Below the pieces are notes generated by a model, which saw only the letters and a program-made list of their open reading frames with translations, ran no database searches and was not told where the DNA came from. A DNA stretch of 64,000 bases from positions 1 through 64,000 of the forward strand of contig CANRNN010000002.1 of the NCBI GenBank assembly GCA_947632025.1. Direction: 5' to 3'. A program made the translations under genes and the position numbers. Below are positions 19,330 to 27,607 of this stretch, in pieces. This DNA is from an uncultured Clostridia bacterium. GTDB lineage: Bacteria > Bacillota > Clostridia > Oscillospirales > Ruminococcaceae. Position 1 is the first letter of the stretch; the number at the start of each line of letters is the position of its first letter.

Positions 19330-20844
19330 TTATGAATAATTAACGTCCGCGCCGGCGCTTTCCGAAGCCGCCGCAAGACAGACGTTGCCTTTCGAGGTGA
19401 TGTCATACGGCTCTGCCTTGTCGAAAAGCGTCAGTCTGTCTTTAAGCTCGCCGTCCCCACCTCTGCCCATACCCTTTCCGACGAGTGTAGCCGCAAGACC
19501 GTTTGCGGGAATGACCGCGCTTCCCGAAGCGAGAGAAAATTTCACAATGATGTGATTTTTCCCTTTCGGAAGCTCGTCGGCGAGATAGTAGTAGTGCAGC
19601 AGCTCCCTCTGAGCCGACGGTATATGCGCCGCCTGCCGCGACTTTTTCACGCCGTTTACATAGATGTCGATATACAGTGACCTCGAAGCGGCAGATTCTA
19701 TGGTGAAGTTTATATCCACCTGAACGTAGCTCTTTTTTATTTTGGTCGTGAATTCAAAATCCGCCGCCGTGACCTCGGACGTTCCCAAAGTCACCGCGCT
19801 CTTGTTCGACTGCTTGATGCAGATGTTGCCCAGCTGCGAGCGCAGCTCCTCGATGGCGTATTCAAGGTCGTCTATGCGCCCCGCCGCGTCGGTGTAGTTT
19901 CTTGTTCTGGAATATATCCGCGCCGTAAGCCCTCCGTCATAATGCAGCTCCATCTCGCTTATGCAAAGCGGATATGTCTTGCCTTTAAGGTCCAGAAACT
20001 GTACAAGGTCGCCCGATTCTAGAAACGGCATACCCTGCATTTCGATGTCCATATCGTAAATGGTTATCGGGCTTATCGCCTCCAGTAAAATGTCAAGCCA
20101 GCCCTGCGTCATAAACGGGTTGTACATCTCTATCGTGTTGACTTCCGCGCCCGTGCCGGTGGTCAGCACCTCATCTCCCGTGTCGCATATCATTTTCGTG
20201 AAATGTACCGGCGACATTCCGCGTGAGTAGTCCGTGCAGTTCTTTTCAAAAATATAGTACCATTCCGAGAGGTTATAGTACCTGAACACAAGCTCGCCCT
20301 CGCGGTTTATCTTCGCGGAGGCGTGGTTCACCCCCGCGATATAGCCTATCACATCTCTTATGCTGCTGCCTTCGGGAACGGAGTTTATATCGTATTTCAT
20401 AACGGTGTTTTTGAACGTCAGTCCCGCCTGTTCGCATACGTCTTTCAGCACCGTTTCCGCTTTGTTCGGAAGCTCCACGCTCGGCGAATATTCCTCGTCC
20501 AGCAGATAGAATTTGTCATAGCACACGAATGTCGCGTAATTCTCGCGGATTATTCTTCTTGCCACATAGAAGATTCCCAGCGGACACCATTCTTCCCCGT
20601 CGAAGCTCACATACGGTCTTACCGTTTCCCGCAGCGCCATCTCGCCGCTGAATTTCACGGAAAAAGAAAACCTGTTCGAGCAGGTCGTCCCGAACGTGAA
20701 CCAGTCCGGCTGATTTACATCATCAAAGTCGAAATCCAGAACAGCGTCGTCAAGAAAAGTTGTGCTTCCGACTATTATCTTGCAGAACACCTCTCGTCCC
20801 GCCTGATTTGCTTTCTCCTTAAAAGCGGAGGAAACGTCATACAT
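19330..20844 (-). CDS. Phage tail-tip/baseplate hub-like protein
   Basis: 504 aa. The N-terminal 290 residues resemble baseplate hub proteins of the XkdQ/gp27 kind: an SFSVKF strand, VRPYVSFDGEEWCPLGIFYVARR, YATFVCYDKFYLLDEEY, and a NKAETVLKDVCEQAGLTFKN segment, a pattern typical of these ring-forming domains. A later segment (LDLKGKTYPLCISEMELHYDGGLTARIYSRTR) matches the end of such domains. The C-terminal 200 residues look like a beta-rich carbohydrate- or host-binding part. It lies 6 bp after the 114-aa gene. No tape-measure or tail-tube gene precedes it. Confidence 0.7.
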   Translation of the reverse strand: MYDVSSAFKEKANQAGREVFCKIIVGSTTFLDDAVLDFDFDDVNQPDWFTFGTTCSNRFSFSVKFSGEMALRETVRPYVSFDGEEWCPLGIFYVARRIIRENYATFVCYDKFYLLDEEYSPSVELPNKAETVLKDVCEQAGLTFKNTVMKYDINSVPEGSSIRDVIGYIAGVNHASAKINREGELVFRYYNLSEWYYIFEKNCTDYSRGMSPVHFTKMICDTGDEVLTTGTGAEVNTIEMYNPFMTQGWLDILLEAISPITIYDMDIEMQGMPFLESGDLVQFLDLKGKTYPLCISEMELHYDGGLTARIYSRTRNYTDAAGRIDDLEYAIEELRSQLGNICIKQSNKSAVTLGTSEVTAADFEFTTKIKKSYVQVDINFTIESAASRSLYIDIYVNGVKKSRQAAHIPSAQRELLHYYYLADELPKGKNHIIVKFSLASGSAVIPANGLAATLVGKGMGRGGDGELKDRLTLFDKAEPYDITSKGNVCLAAASESAGADVNYS

Positions 20845-20850
20845 ATCTTC

Positions 20851-21195
20851 TCACCTCTGTTTCATGATAAGCTTAACGCCGCCGTACATTCTCACGCCGT
20901 TTACGGTCGTGACGGCGGGCGCGGGTTCGTCGGAGATGTGGAAATCCGCCGTCACCTCGCCTTCGGGAGCCTCGAACGTCACCGAAACGAATATCTTCGC
21001 CGAAAGTTCCCTCAGCGACTTCAGTTCGTCCTCGCTTAAAAGTCCGAAAGTCACTTCCAGCTGATATTTCCTTGCCACCAGATCAATAAGCATATCTCCC
21101 TGTGTGTTGTAGCGTATATCCGTGCGCCGTATGCCGCGCTTGGCGTTAAGCTCCGTCACCCCGTCAAATTCAACGCCGTCTATCGTGATCTTCAT
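20851..21195 (-). CDS. Small phage structural protein (114 aa)
   Basis: 114 aa, beginning MKITIDGVEFDGVTELNAKRGIRRTD. Its alternation of short strands and the central LEVTFGLLSEDELKSLRELSAKIFVSVTF segment look like a tail-associated ring or adaptor protein, but I cannot name a family. It sits between a 48-aa coiled protein gene and the tail-tip gene with a spacing of 6 bp, and the start has AAGGAGGCGCTTT in front. Confidence 0.6.
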   Translation of the reverse strand: MKITIDGVEFDGVTELNAKRGIRRTDIRYNTQGDMLIDLVARKYQLEVTFGLLSEDELKSLRELSAKIFVSVTFEAPEGEVTADFHISDEPAPAVTTVNGVRMYGGVKLIMKQR

Positions 21196-21206
21196 AAAGC
21201 GCCTCC

Positions 21207-21353
21207 TTATCCTTTCCTGAGCTTTTTGATGTTGAGCTGCCTTTCAAGTTCCCGCAGACCCTGCCGCTGGAGTTTTGCCTGTCTGTAGCTTTCCTCCGCG
21301 GCATCCCGGATTGCTGCCTTTGTTTTTTCGGCGTCGCTCTTGTTTTCGGACAT
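21207..21353 (-). CDS. Small charged helical protein (48 aa) in the phage operon
   Basis: A short ORF with AGGAGGCGATATT before its ATG and TAA immediately followed by the next gene's ribosome binding site. The product is almost entirely charged and helical (Lys, Glu, Arg, Gln; no Cys), compatible with a coiled coil. It lies where a tail-tube/chaperone region would be expected in a complete phage. Function unknown. Confidence 0.6.
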   Translation of the reverse strand: MSENKSDAEKTKAAIRDAAEESYRQAKLQRQGLRELERQLNIKKLRKG

Positions 21354-21372
21354 AATATCGCCTCCTTAGGGG

Positions 21373-21717
21373 TCAGTCAAAGTCCTCTGCTTCGGATATC
21401 TTCCTTGCCTTGAACCGTATGTGATGAGGAGAATCCGTCTTAAAGACCCGCGATTCCAGTATCTCGTAAACGTCCCCCTCAAATTTCACCCTTGCCGCGA
21501 CAGGAAATTCCGCCGACGGGTAGGAGTTCTCAAAATCGTACCAGACCGTTATCTCCGTATTGTCGCGGGTGACTCTTGAAACGAAGTCGGTTATCTCCTC
21601 TGTCTTTTCGACGCGGACGTTGTAGATCGTCCTTGAAAATGTCCCGCTCCCTGTCGGAGTTATAAGGACTATGTCGTCGCCGAGAAGCTCGTTCGGGATA
21701 GGCTTGACTTTAATCAC
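21373..21717 (-). CDS. Putative phage head-closure or minor capsid protein (114 aa)
   Basis: GTG start at 21717 after CGGAGGTGATACC; the frame is open ten codons further, but without a ribosome binding site. It overlaps the preceding gene by 4 bp (GTGA). The 114-aa product has a beta-strand pattern (DDIVLITPTGSGTFSRTIYNVRVEKTEEI ... TEITVWYDFENSYP ... VYEILESRVFKTDSPHHIRFKAR), as seen in head-tail joining or minor capsid proteins of A118-like phages. The assignment is by position and fold impression only. Confidence 0.6.
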   Translation of the reverse strand: MIKVKPIPNELLGDDIVLITPTGSGTFSRTIYNVRVEKTEEITDFVSRVTRDNTEITVWYDFENSYPSAEFPVAARVKFEGDVYEILESRVFKTDSPHHIRFKARKISEAEDFD

Positions 21718-22163
21718 GGTATCACCTCCGTGCCGCAGTACAGGCACCCCGCTGCCCGCAGGAGCCTTACGACGGTCAGCTTGTGGCTTATGACCGTATC
21801 TTCCTCGCCTGACGACGAGGAGTTTTTGCTGGAATTGCTGGACGAGCTTCCCGTCGAGTATGTAAAATCTCCTATCGTGACGCGCTCGTCGTTTTGCGTG
21901 GAGCTTGATTCCGATTCCGAATGGGCGTTCTTTTTTGCTGTCGCAAGCTCCGTCCGGAATATCTCGTCCGTCTGGAATGCCGCGGCTTGCTTTATAAGCT
22001 CCGCGGAGGAGTTTTCCGCTGCCGCCATTGACGAAGCCCTGCCCCCCGTAAGGGAATCCAGCACATAGCCCGCACGCTTTATACAGTTTTCCAGCAACTG
22101 TTCGTGTTCCTTGTCGGCGGTAAAGCCCATCTCGTAGAATTCTTCCTTTGTTATCATCATCAT
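21714..22163 (-). CDS. Putative phage head-tail connector protein
   Basis: 149 aa. The first 70 residues are helical, beginning MMMITKEEFYEMGFTADKEHEQLLENCIKRAGYVLDSLTGG, in the manner of gp6-like connector proteins (which start TxEEyyxxGF). The middle is a very Ser/Asn-rich stretch, and the end has three Cys/Arg-rich turns (RLLRAAGCLYCGTEVIP). Position after the major capsid gene fits a connector. An intra-operon hairpin lies between it and the capsid gene. Confidence 0.62.
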   Translation of the reverse strand: MMMITKEEFYEMGFTADKEHEQLLENCIKRAGYVLDSLTGGRASSMAAAENSSAELIKQAAAFQTDEIFRTELATAKKNAHSESESSSTQNDERVTIGDFTYSTGSSSSNSSKNSSSSGEEDTVISHKLTVVRLLRAAGCLYCGTEVIP

Positions 22164-22177
22164 AAATCCGCCTCCTT

Positions 22178-22204
22178 AAAAATCGGGCGGCGAAGCACCG
22201 CCCG
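22178..22204 (-). terminator. Intra-operon terminator after the major capsid gene
   Basis: On the minus strand CGGGCGG, 7-nt loop TGCTTCG, CCGCCCG, then ATTTTT. It lies 26 bp after the capsid stop codon and just before the connector gene's ribosome binding site. A partial stop here would keep capsid transcripts more abundant than those of the downstream connector and tail genes. Confidence 0.75.
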
Positions 22205-22229
22205 ACACGTCAAGAGCAAAAGTCCGCCG

Positions 22230-23114
22230 TCATTCCGCCGTGCAGACCGCCACGGCTTCTTTCTTGTTTTCGGGAATAAAGAGGTCGTGGTACTTGCGGT
22301 AGTCTATGTCCCATGCGTCCGCAAACTGGTTCTGTTCGGGAGTGATGATCTTCACATTGTCCGTCTTTGAAACCGCAATAGGCGCGCTCTTCGGGCAGAT
22401 TATCCAGTTTATCTGCTTTGCGTCCTCGGCGGGAGTAAAGCCGTCGTCGGCGCTGAATGTGTACTTCGACTTCATTCTCGCCGTAGGAACGGGGATAACG
22501 ACCGCTCCGGCTATCGTCCTTACGTTAAGCTCCAGATTTCCCTGTGTGAACGTTCCCGCTTCGACCGCCAGAGAAAGCTCCGTCGAGAGCATAAGCTGAT
22601 CGTATACCGAACGTGCGACGGCTATCACTATCTCGCTTTCGTCGCCTGCTGCTTCGCGCACCTCGCTTATCTGTCCGAGCAGCGTCGAAAGCAGAGTTTC
22701 CGCCGCGGGAGTGTACTCCTTTTTTATCTTAGCCGCTTCCGCAAGTTTCGAGTAGCGGTACGCGTCTATTTCGGGAATGACCTTGGTGCGCTGAAATTCC
22801 GCTGCCACGCTTGCGGCTGTAAGAGCGAAGCTGCTTTCGTCCACGTCAAGCGCGTCTATTCTGAAGCGTCTGCCCCTGTCCTGAGCAAGAGCGAGCGTTT
22901 CATACGAGCAGGTCACTGCTCCGCCCGTATAGCCCGTGTCGCGGTCGTAGTCCGCCAGACCTTTCAGCGTCACCTTCGGAAGCTTTATCTCGTTTCCGCC
23001 GTTATAGATGACCTGACTTGCGTTGTCCTCCATCCAGCCTGAGGTCGAGCCTTCGACCACCTGCTTGTCCATTTCGTTCTGAAAAACCTTTGCGAATTCA
23101 AGTGTGTTTGCCAT
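22230..23114 (-). CDS. Phage major capsid protein
   Basis: 294 aa. It looks like the HK97-fold coat protein of Firmicute siphophages: MANTLEFAKVFQNEMDKQVVEGSTSGWMEDNASQVIYNGGNEIKLPKVTLKGLADYDR at the N-arm, GGAVTCSYETLALAQDRGRRFRIDALDVDES, a helix with VIPEIDAYRYSKLAEAA, and the C-terminal QINWIICPKSAPIAVSKTDNVKIITPEQNQFADAWDIDYRKYHDLFI. All these blocks are typical in order and spacing. A scaffold gene precedes it, as in phages with a separate scaffolding protein. No encapsulin-type cargo gene is evident. Confidence 0.88.
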   Translation of the reverse strand: MANTLEFAKVFQNEMDKQVVEGSTSGWMEDNASQVIYNGGNEIKLPKVTLKGLADYDRDTGYTGGAVTCSYETLALAQDRGRRFRIDALDVDESSFALTAASVAAEFQRTKVIPEIDAYRYSKLAEAAKIKKEYTPAAETLLSTLLGQISEVREAAGDESEIVIAVARSVYDQLMLSTELSLAVEAGTFTQGNLELNVRTIAGAVVIPVPTARMKSKYTFSADDGFTPAEDAKQINWIICPKSAPIAVSKTDNVKIITPEQNQFADAWDIDYRKYHDLFIPENKKEAVAVCTAE

Positions 23115-23276
23115 GATAGTATCTTCCTTTCGTTTTCGTTTTTTTGAAGCCGTTCAAAGCCCCGCGTACCTTTTGTATTTCGGGCAAACCGCCCACAGCT
23201 TTACGCCGTCCGCTTTGCTTCGGCTCCTATATGTATACCGACCCCGCCCCGCCGCCCGTTAAAGTCGGGGGAGAGG

Positions 23277-23654
23277 TCATCTCGCGGAAAATATCTTCCT
23301 TATCGCCGAAAATCCGTCCGCTGTGCCGTAGCTGCCCGCCGAGATCGTCGGAAGCTCCCGTCTGGAAGCTAAAAAGTGCGGATAGTTTTCTGCCACCTCA
23401 CGAGCGGCTTCTTGGGGAGTTTTCCCCGCGGCAACAAGCCCCTCTGCAAGCCTTGCCGCCTCGTCCAGCCTTTCCGCGAGAACTCCGTTAAGCAGCAGCG
23501 CTATCTTTATCTCCCCTCTGAGGACTTCCGATTCAAGCTCGGCTATCCTCTTTTCGGGACTTTCGTCCGTCGGCGCGGTCGCTTCTGTTACCTCTTCGGG
23601 TATAACAGGCTCTTCGGCAGCGTTTTCAAGCTCTTGTACTTTCGTTTCGTCCAT
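23277..23654 (-). CDS. Phage scaffolding-like protein
   Basis: 125 aa, acidic N-terminus (ENAAEEPVIPEEVTEATAPTDESPEKRIAELESEV) and a helical middle (LRGEIKIALLLNGVLAERLDEAARLAEGLVAAGKTPQEAAREVAENYPHFL), the composition of phage scaffolds. It starts at 23654 with AAAGGAGGATTTTTTTA in front, inside the last 29 bp of the portal gene. Its place between portal and capsid genes fits. The gap of 162 bp to the capsid gene holds no ORF with a start codon. Confidence 0.75.
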   Translation of the reverse strand: MDETKVQELENAAEEPVIPEEVTEATAPTDESPEKRIAELESEVLRGEIKIALLLNGVLAERLDEAARLAEGLVAAGKTPQEAAREVAENYPHFLASRRELPTISAGSYGTADGFSAIRKIFSAR

Positions 23655-25014
23655 TAAAAAAATCCTCCTTTTCAATTGCCCTTGCTTCGTCAAGCGATAT
23701 GCCGTAGATTTCCGAAAGCGCTCTGGCGCGGGAGATTATCCCGCTTGAATATAGCTCCTTTGCCCGCTGCGCCTTGGAGCCTTCGTCCTCGCATATGCCG
23801 TCCGCGAATTTCAGTTCGGCGTGTTCCGAAGCGCTTTCGGGAAGTTCGCCCGCCATTTTTCCGAGCAGACAGATATTCTCCGCTGCCCTTGCAATACATC
23901 TGGATATCATCTTTCGGTAAACGCCTGCCGTTCGGTAGGTACGGCTGTTGCGGCTTATGACCTCCGTCGCGGTGCGTACCGAGCCGCTCTTGTAGGACAG
24001 CGCTCCTTCCGAAAGTCCGACCTGCATACAGAACAAGTCCAGCAGCTCGTCGAGAGCTTCGATATGCTCGTTCACACGAAGCAGCGCCGAGTTGTCTGAA
24101 ATTTTCAGCTCCTCGCTGTCCGATGTTGAAAACGCCTCGAACACCTCGTCGTTCGCGTTGAATCTCCGAACAAGCTCTCCGTTTTCGTCGTACTCGCCGC
24201 GCACGGCGTAGGACGGCACGATTATGCGCTTCTTTCCGAGAATGAATTCTCTTTGCAGACTGTCGAACACTATGTCTATGGATTTTACGGTGTCCTCCGC
24301 GCCCGCGAATACCGACGCTCCGAGCGGCTTGCACGCGGCAAACGCTCCCGTATTAACGCCCATATAGACGAAAAGCGGCTTTGTCAGTCCCTCCATTACG
24401 CTTTCCGCTCTTATGTCGGGAAACAGGGTGTCGAGCGGTATCTCTGCGCCGCCCTCGCGGTAGAGCCTGTTTTTGGTGAGAACGCCGCCGTCGGTAAGCT
24501 CCTGCGTTTCCGCGAGGAAATATGTCCTGCCGCCGTCGCGTATCTGAGAGCCGAACGCCGCGCCCGTTATCCCGCCGCTGTTCCATTTTGTCGGAACGAA
24601 GTCCTCCGCTCCCAGCAAGTCGAGCTTCACGCCGCCGTCCGAGCCGTCGTAGCGCACCTTTATCATTCCGCCGCCCAGCGCGAACATTTTCTCCAGAAAA
24701 TCGGGGAATCTCTCCGCGAAATTGTTTTCGGCAAGCACGCGCCGCAGATATTTTTCGGTGTTCTTGTCGGCGGAAATTATCTGCGAGCCCTCCGCAAAAC
24801 ACAGCCTTGCAAGCTCCGAACACACAGCCTTTGCCGCGCCTAATGCCGCGACCCTGCGTGTGCCGCCGTTCAGTCCGCCCTTGGAGGTGTAGCGCCAGTT
24901 CCCGCCGCCTCCGTAAATGTCCCGCCACCGCGCCAGAGCGCCCGCGTAAAACCCCGAAAGCTCCGTCGGGACGTCGGTCTTTACCTTGCCGAACAGGATC
25001 TCTTTAAGCCCCAA
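23626..25014 (-). CDS. Phage portal protein
   Basis: 462 aa, TTG start at 25014 after AGAAAGGAGGAATAGAT. It matches A118/SPP1-type portal or minor capsid proteins: GAAKAVCSELARLCFAEGSQI near the start, FLEKMFALGGGMIKVRYDG, a stem-like region FGSQIRDGGRTYFLAETQ, then LDLFCMQVGLSEGALSYKSGSVRTATEVISRNSRTYRTAGVYRKMISR, which is the conserved helical core, and a late EDEGSKAQRAKELYSSGIISRARALSEIYGISLDEA. It is the first gene of the minus-strand structural operon; no terminase gene precedes it, the adjacent gene being a divergent regulator. Confidence 0.86.
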   Translation of the reverse strand: MGLKEILFGKVKTDVPTELSGFYAGALARWRDIYGGGGNWRYTSKGGLNGGTRRVAALGAAKAVCSELARLCFAEGSQIISADKNTEKYLRRVLAENNFAERFPDFLEKMFALGGGMIKVRYDGSDGGVKLDLLGAEDFVPTKWNSGGITGAAFGSQIRDGGRTYFLAETQELTDGGVLTKNRLYREGGAEIPLDTLFPDIRAESVMEGLTKPLFVYMGVNTGAFAACKPLGASVFAGAEDTVKSIDIVFDSLQREFILGKKRIIVPSYAVRGEYDENGELVRRFNANDEVFEAFSTSDSEELKISDNSALLRVNEHIEALDELLDLFCMQVGLSEGALSYKSGSVRTATEVISRNSRTYRTAGVYRKMISRCIARAAENICLLGKMAGELPESASEHAELKFADGICEDEGSKAQRAKELYSSGIISRARALSEIYGISLDEARAIEKEDFFNGRNESTRA

Positions 25015-25192
25015 ATCTATTCCTCCTTTCTGCTTTCTTGTTTTTCGGGAGCAGCCTCGGCTTCCTCCCGCTGATTTTATGATACCATACTCACGACTGC
25101 AAAAAAATGAAATCATTGCTTCGCTAAGATTTTCACAAGCACGCCCGTTTTGTCGCTTTTGCAGGATTTTTCAAAAAAATATTCAAAAGCCC

Positions 25193-25221
25193 TTGCAAAA
25201 TCGGAGGAAAAGTTGTAAAAT
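25193..25221 (+). promoter_or_regulatory. Promoter for the RpiR-family regulator
   Basis: TTGCAA (25193-25198), 17 bp, TAAAAT (25216-25221), 44 bp upstream of the regulator start. The divergent region between this and the portal gene also contains a nested dyad (CGGGAG ... CTCCCG, about 25050-25075). Confidence 0.65.
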
Positions 25222-25265
25222 AAAAACAGGAAAAGGGAAGTATATTTTGAAAAGAGGTCGCATAA

Positions 25266-26126
25266 ATGAACGACGATTTGCTAAGGTCCATAGAGGAAAA
25301 ATTGCCGCAGTTCTCAAAAAGCCAGAAGCTTATAGCCAATTTTATCCTCTCACATTACGAAAAGGCAGCGTATATGACCGCCCTCAGACTCGGAAGCGCC
25401 GTAAATGTCAGCGAGTCAACGGTGGTGCGTTTCGCAATAGAAATGGGCTTCGCGGGCTACCCGCAGATGCAGAAGGCACTTCAGAGCCATATCAAAAACC
25501 GCCTTACTTCACTTCAGAGAATGGACGTTTCCAGAAGCAGGATAGGCGACGAAAATCCCGTCGCGGGCGTGCTGAATCAGGATATAGACAAGATCCGCCG
25601 CACGCTCGAAATAGTAAACAATGAAAAGTTCGAGGACGCTGTTTCCACAATACTCGCGGCAAAAAGGGTCTATATCCAGGGCGCTATGAGTTCGGGACTT
25701 CTTGCAAGCTTTATGCACTATTATCTGAGAATGATTTTCGATAAGGTCACTCTCGTCGGAGCCGTCGGCACCGCCGAGATCTATCAGCAGATGATCCATA
25801 TCGGCGAGGAAGACCTGCTTATCGCCATGAGCTTTCCGAGATACGCTTCAAGCACTATCGAAGCCTGCCGCTTCGCACACGACGAGGGCGCGCATATAAT
25901 CGCCATCACCGACGGCGAAAATTCCCCGCTTACGGAGTTTGCCCATACGTCGCTTTTCGCCTATACGGATATGGTGTCGTTCGTCGACAGCCTTGTGGCA
26001 CCCATGAGCGTCATAAACGCACTGATAGCTATGGTGTCCTCCGCGAACCGCTGCCGCGTCGAACAGACTTTCTCGAAGCTCGAACAGCTCTGGGACAGCC
26101 AGCGCGTCTATAAGACCGATGTCTGA
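25266..26126 (+). CDS. MurR/RpiR-family transcriptional regulator
   Basis: 286 aa. The N-terminal helix-turn-helix is the RpiR type (FSKSQKLIANFILSHYEKAAYMTALRLGSAVNVSESTVVRFAIEMGFAGYPQMQKAL). A SIS sugar-phosphate-binding domain follows (residues about 125-260: VYIQGAMSSGLLASFMHYYL ... EEDLLIAMSFPRYASSTIEACRFAHDEGAHIIAITDGENSPL). It likely senses a phosphosugar or amino-sugar phosphate. It overlaps the next gene by 8 bp, so the flavoprotein is expressed with it. Divergent from the phage operon. Confidence 0.93.
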   Translation: MNDDLLRSIEEKLPQFSKSQKLIANFILSHYEKAAYMTALRLGSAVNVSESTVVRFAIEMGFAGYPQMQKALQSHIKNRLTSLQRMDVSRSRIGDENPVAGVLNQDIDKIRRTLEIVNNEKFEDAVSTILAAKRVYIQGAMSSGLLASFMHYYLRMIFDKVTLVGAVGTAEIYQQMIHIGEEDLLIAMSFPRYASSTIEACRFAHDEGAHIIAITDGENSPLTEFAHTSLFAYTDMVSFVDSLVAPMSVINALIAMVSSANRCRVEQTFSKLEQLWDSQRVYKTDV

Positions 26127-27357
26127 TATAGTTATCGTCGGCGGAGGAGCGGCAGGTATGACGGCGGCGGTTTTTGCCGCCGAAAACGGCGCTCACACGA
26201 TAATTGCCGAAAAAAATACCCGCTTAGGACGCAAGCTTTCCATTACCGGAAAGGGCAGGTGCAACGTCACAAATAACTGCGAGCTGTCCGAGCTTATGGA
26301 AAATTACCCCAACAACGGTCGCTTTTTATACAGCGCTTTTTCGGGATTTTCCCCAGCCGATACCGTCCGCTTTTTCGAGGAGCTGGGCGTTCCGCTGAAA
26401 ACCGAACGCGGAAAGCGCGTTTTCCCCGTGTCGGATAAGGCGGGGGATATCGTCGCTGCCCTCGAAAAACGTCTGCGGGAGCTTCGGGTTGAAATTCGCC
26501 GCGCCGATGTTCGTTCGCTTGTCATTGAGGACGGGCGCTGCGCCGGCGTGACTGCGGGAGCGGAAAAGATACCCGCCAAAGCGGTTATCCTCGCCACGGG
26601 CGGAATGTCCTACCCGAAAACAGGTTCGGACGGATACGGCTACCGTCTGGCACAGCAGGCGGGTCATACGATAGTCGAACCGCGTCCCTCGCTCGTGCCG
26701 CTTGTCACGGAGGAAAAGTGGGTGAGCCGCGCCGGGGGGCTTACGCTGAAAAACGTCGCCGTAAGACTTATGCTGAACGGAAAGCGCGTTTACGAGGACT
26801 TCGGCGAAGCGGCGTTCACACAGGACGGTCTGGGCGGCGCGGTCATTTTAAGCGCTTCGGCGCATATCGCGGAGCTTTCTTCGGGAAAATACACGATAAG
26901 CATCGACCTTAAACCCGCACTCACGCCCGAAAAGCTCGACGCGCGAATATTGCGTGATTTTTCCGAGCTTCGCGGAAAAACTTTCGGCGACAGCCTTAGA
27001 AAATTGCTCCCGCAGGAGCTGTGCGAGCCGTTTTCCGAATTGCTCGGAATACCTCAGAATAAAAAAATCTCCGAAATAACTAAAACAGAACGTTCGGATT
27101 TGGTGAAATTGCTGAAAAATTTTACCCTGTCCGTCAAGTCTTTCCGCCCGATAGACGAGGCGATAGTCACCCGCGGAGGCGTTTCCGTGAAGGAAATTTC
27201 CCCGAAAACACTTGAAAGCAGACTGTGCAGCGGTCTTTTCTTCGCAGGAGAAATTATCGACGCGGACGGCTATACCGGCGGCTTCAATCTTCAGGCAGCT
27301 TTCGCAACAGGAAAACTTTCAGCACTCTCCGCGGCAAATTTCGTGAAAAATATATGA
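26119..27357 (+). CDS. NAD(P)/FAD-dependent oxidoreductase (BaiN/HI0933 family)
   Basis: 412 aa. The N-terminal FAD-binding Rossmann motif is IVGGGAAGMTAAVFAAENGAHTIIAEKN, followed by the family hallmark GRKLSITGKGRCNVTNNC and later YPKTGSDGYGYRLAQQAGHTI. The C-terminus closes the fold with FFAGEIIDADGYTGGFNLQAAFATG. These proteins are commonly found in Clostridia; BaiN itself is a bile-acid enzyme, but most relatives are uncharacterised, so no substrate is proposed. The overlap with the RpiR gene suggests one unit. Confidence 0.92.
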   Translation: MSDIVIVGGGAAGMTAAVFAAENGAHTIIAEKNTRLGRKLSITGKGRCNVTNNCELSELMENYPNNGRFLYSAFSGFSPADTVRFFEELGVPLKTERGKRVFPVSDKAGDIVAALEKRLRELRVEIRRADVRSLVIEDGRCAGVTAGAEKIPAKAVILATGGMSYPKTGSDGYGYRLAQQAGHTIVEPRPSLVPLVTEEKWVSRAGGLTLKNVAVRLMLNGKRVYEDFGEAAFTQDGLGGAVILSASAHIAELSSGKYTISIDLKPALTPEKLDARILRDFSELRGKTFGDSLRKLLPQELCEPFSELLGIPQNKKISEITKTERSDLVKLLKNFTLSVKSFRPIDEAIVTRGGVSVKEISPKTLESRLCSGLFFAGEIIDADGYTGGFNLQAAFATGKLSALSAANFVKNI

Positions 27358-27373
27358 AAATTTTCAAAACCCC

Positions 27374-27402
27374 TTGCAATTTTTTTGTAAATATGTTATA
27401 AT
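27374..27402 (+). promoter_or_regulatory. Promoter of the cmk-plsC-ispH operon
   Basis: TTGCAA (27374-27379), 17 bp, TATAAT (27397-27402). This leaves an untranslated leader of about 200 nt before cmk, which I cannot assign to a known riboswitch. Confidence 0.8.
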
Positions 27403-27607
27403 GAAGTGATTGATAAGAGGGTAAGTGTACCTATATGCCTTTTTGTACAAGCCGCAGGGTGCATATAATTGCACCTTTTGGCGGGATTTGTGCATTTTGT
27501 GCGTTTGCTGTGAGAGGTACTTTGTTCTGTCTGCTCTCTTTTTGTTCTTTTGCGGTTTTAAGTTTTAAGCAGCACTTTTCAAAATTCTGTTCGGAGTTGT
27601 GTGAGTT

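Noticed and set aside
23115-23276. Zinc-ribbon-like fragment between scaffold and capsid genes (about 35 codons, minus strand)
   Set aside because: One frame reads RSKADGVKLWAVCPKYKR, reminiscent of small phage zinc-ribbon proteins, but there is no start codon or ribosome binding site and only one cysteine.
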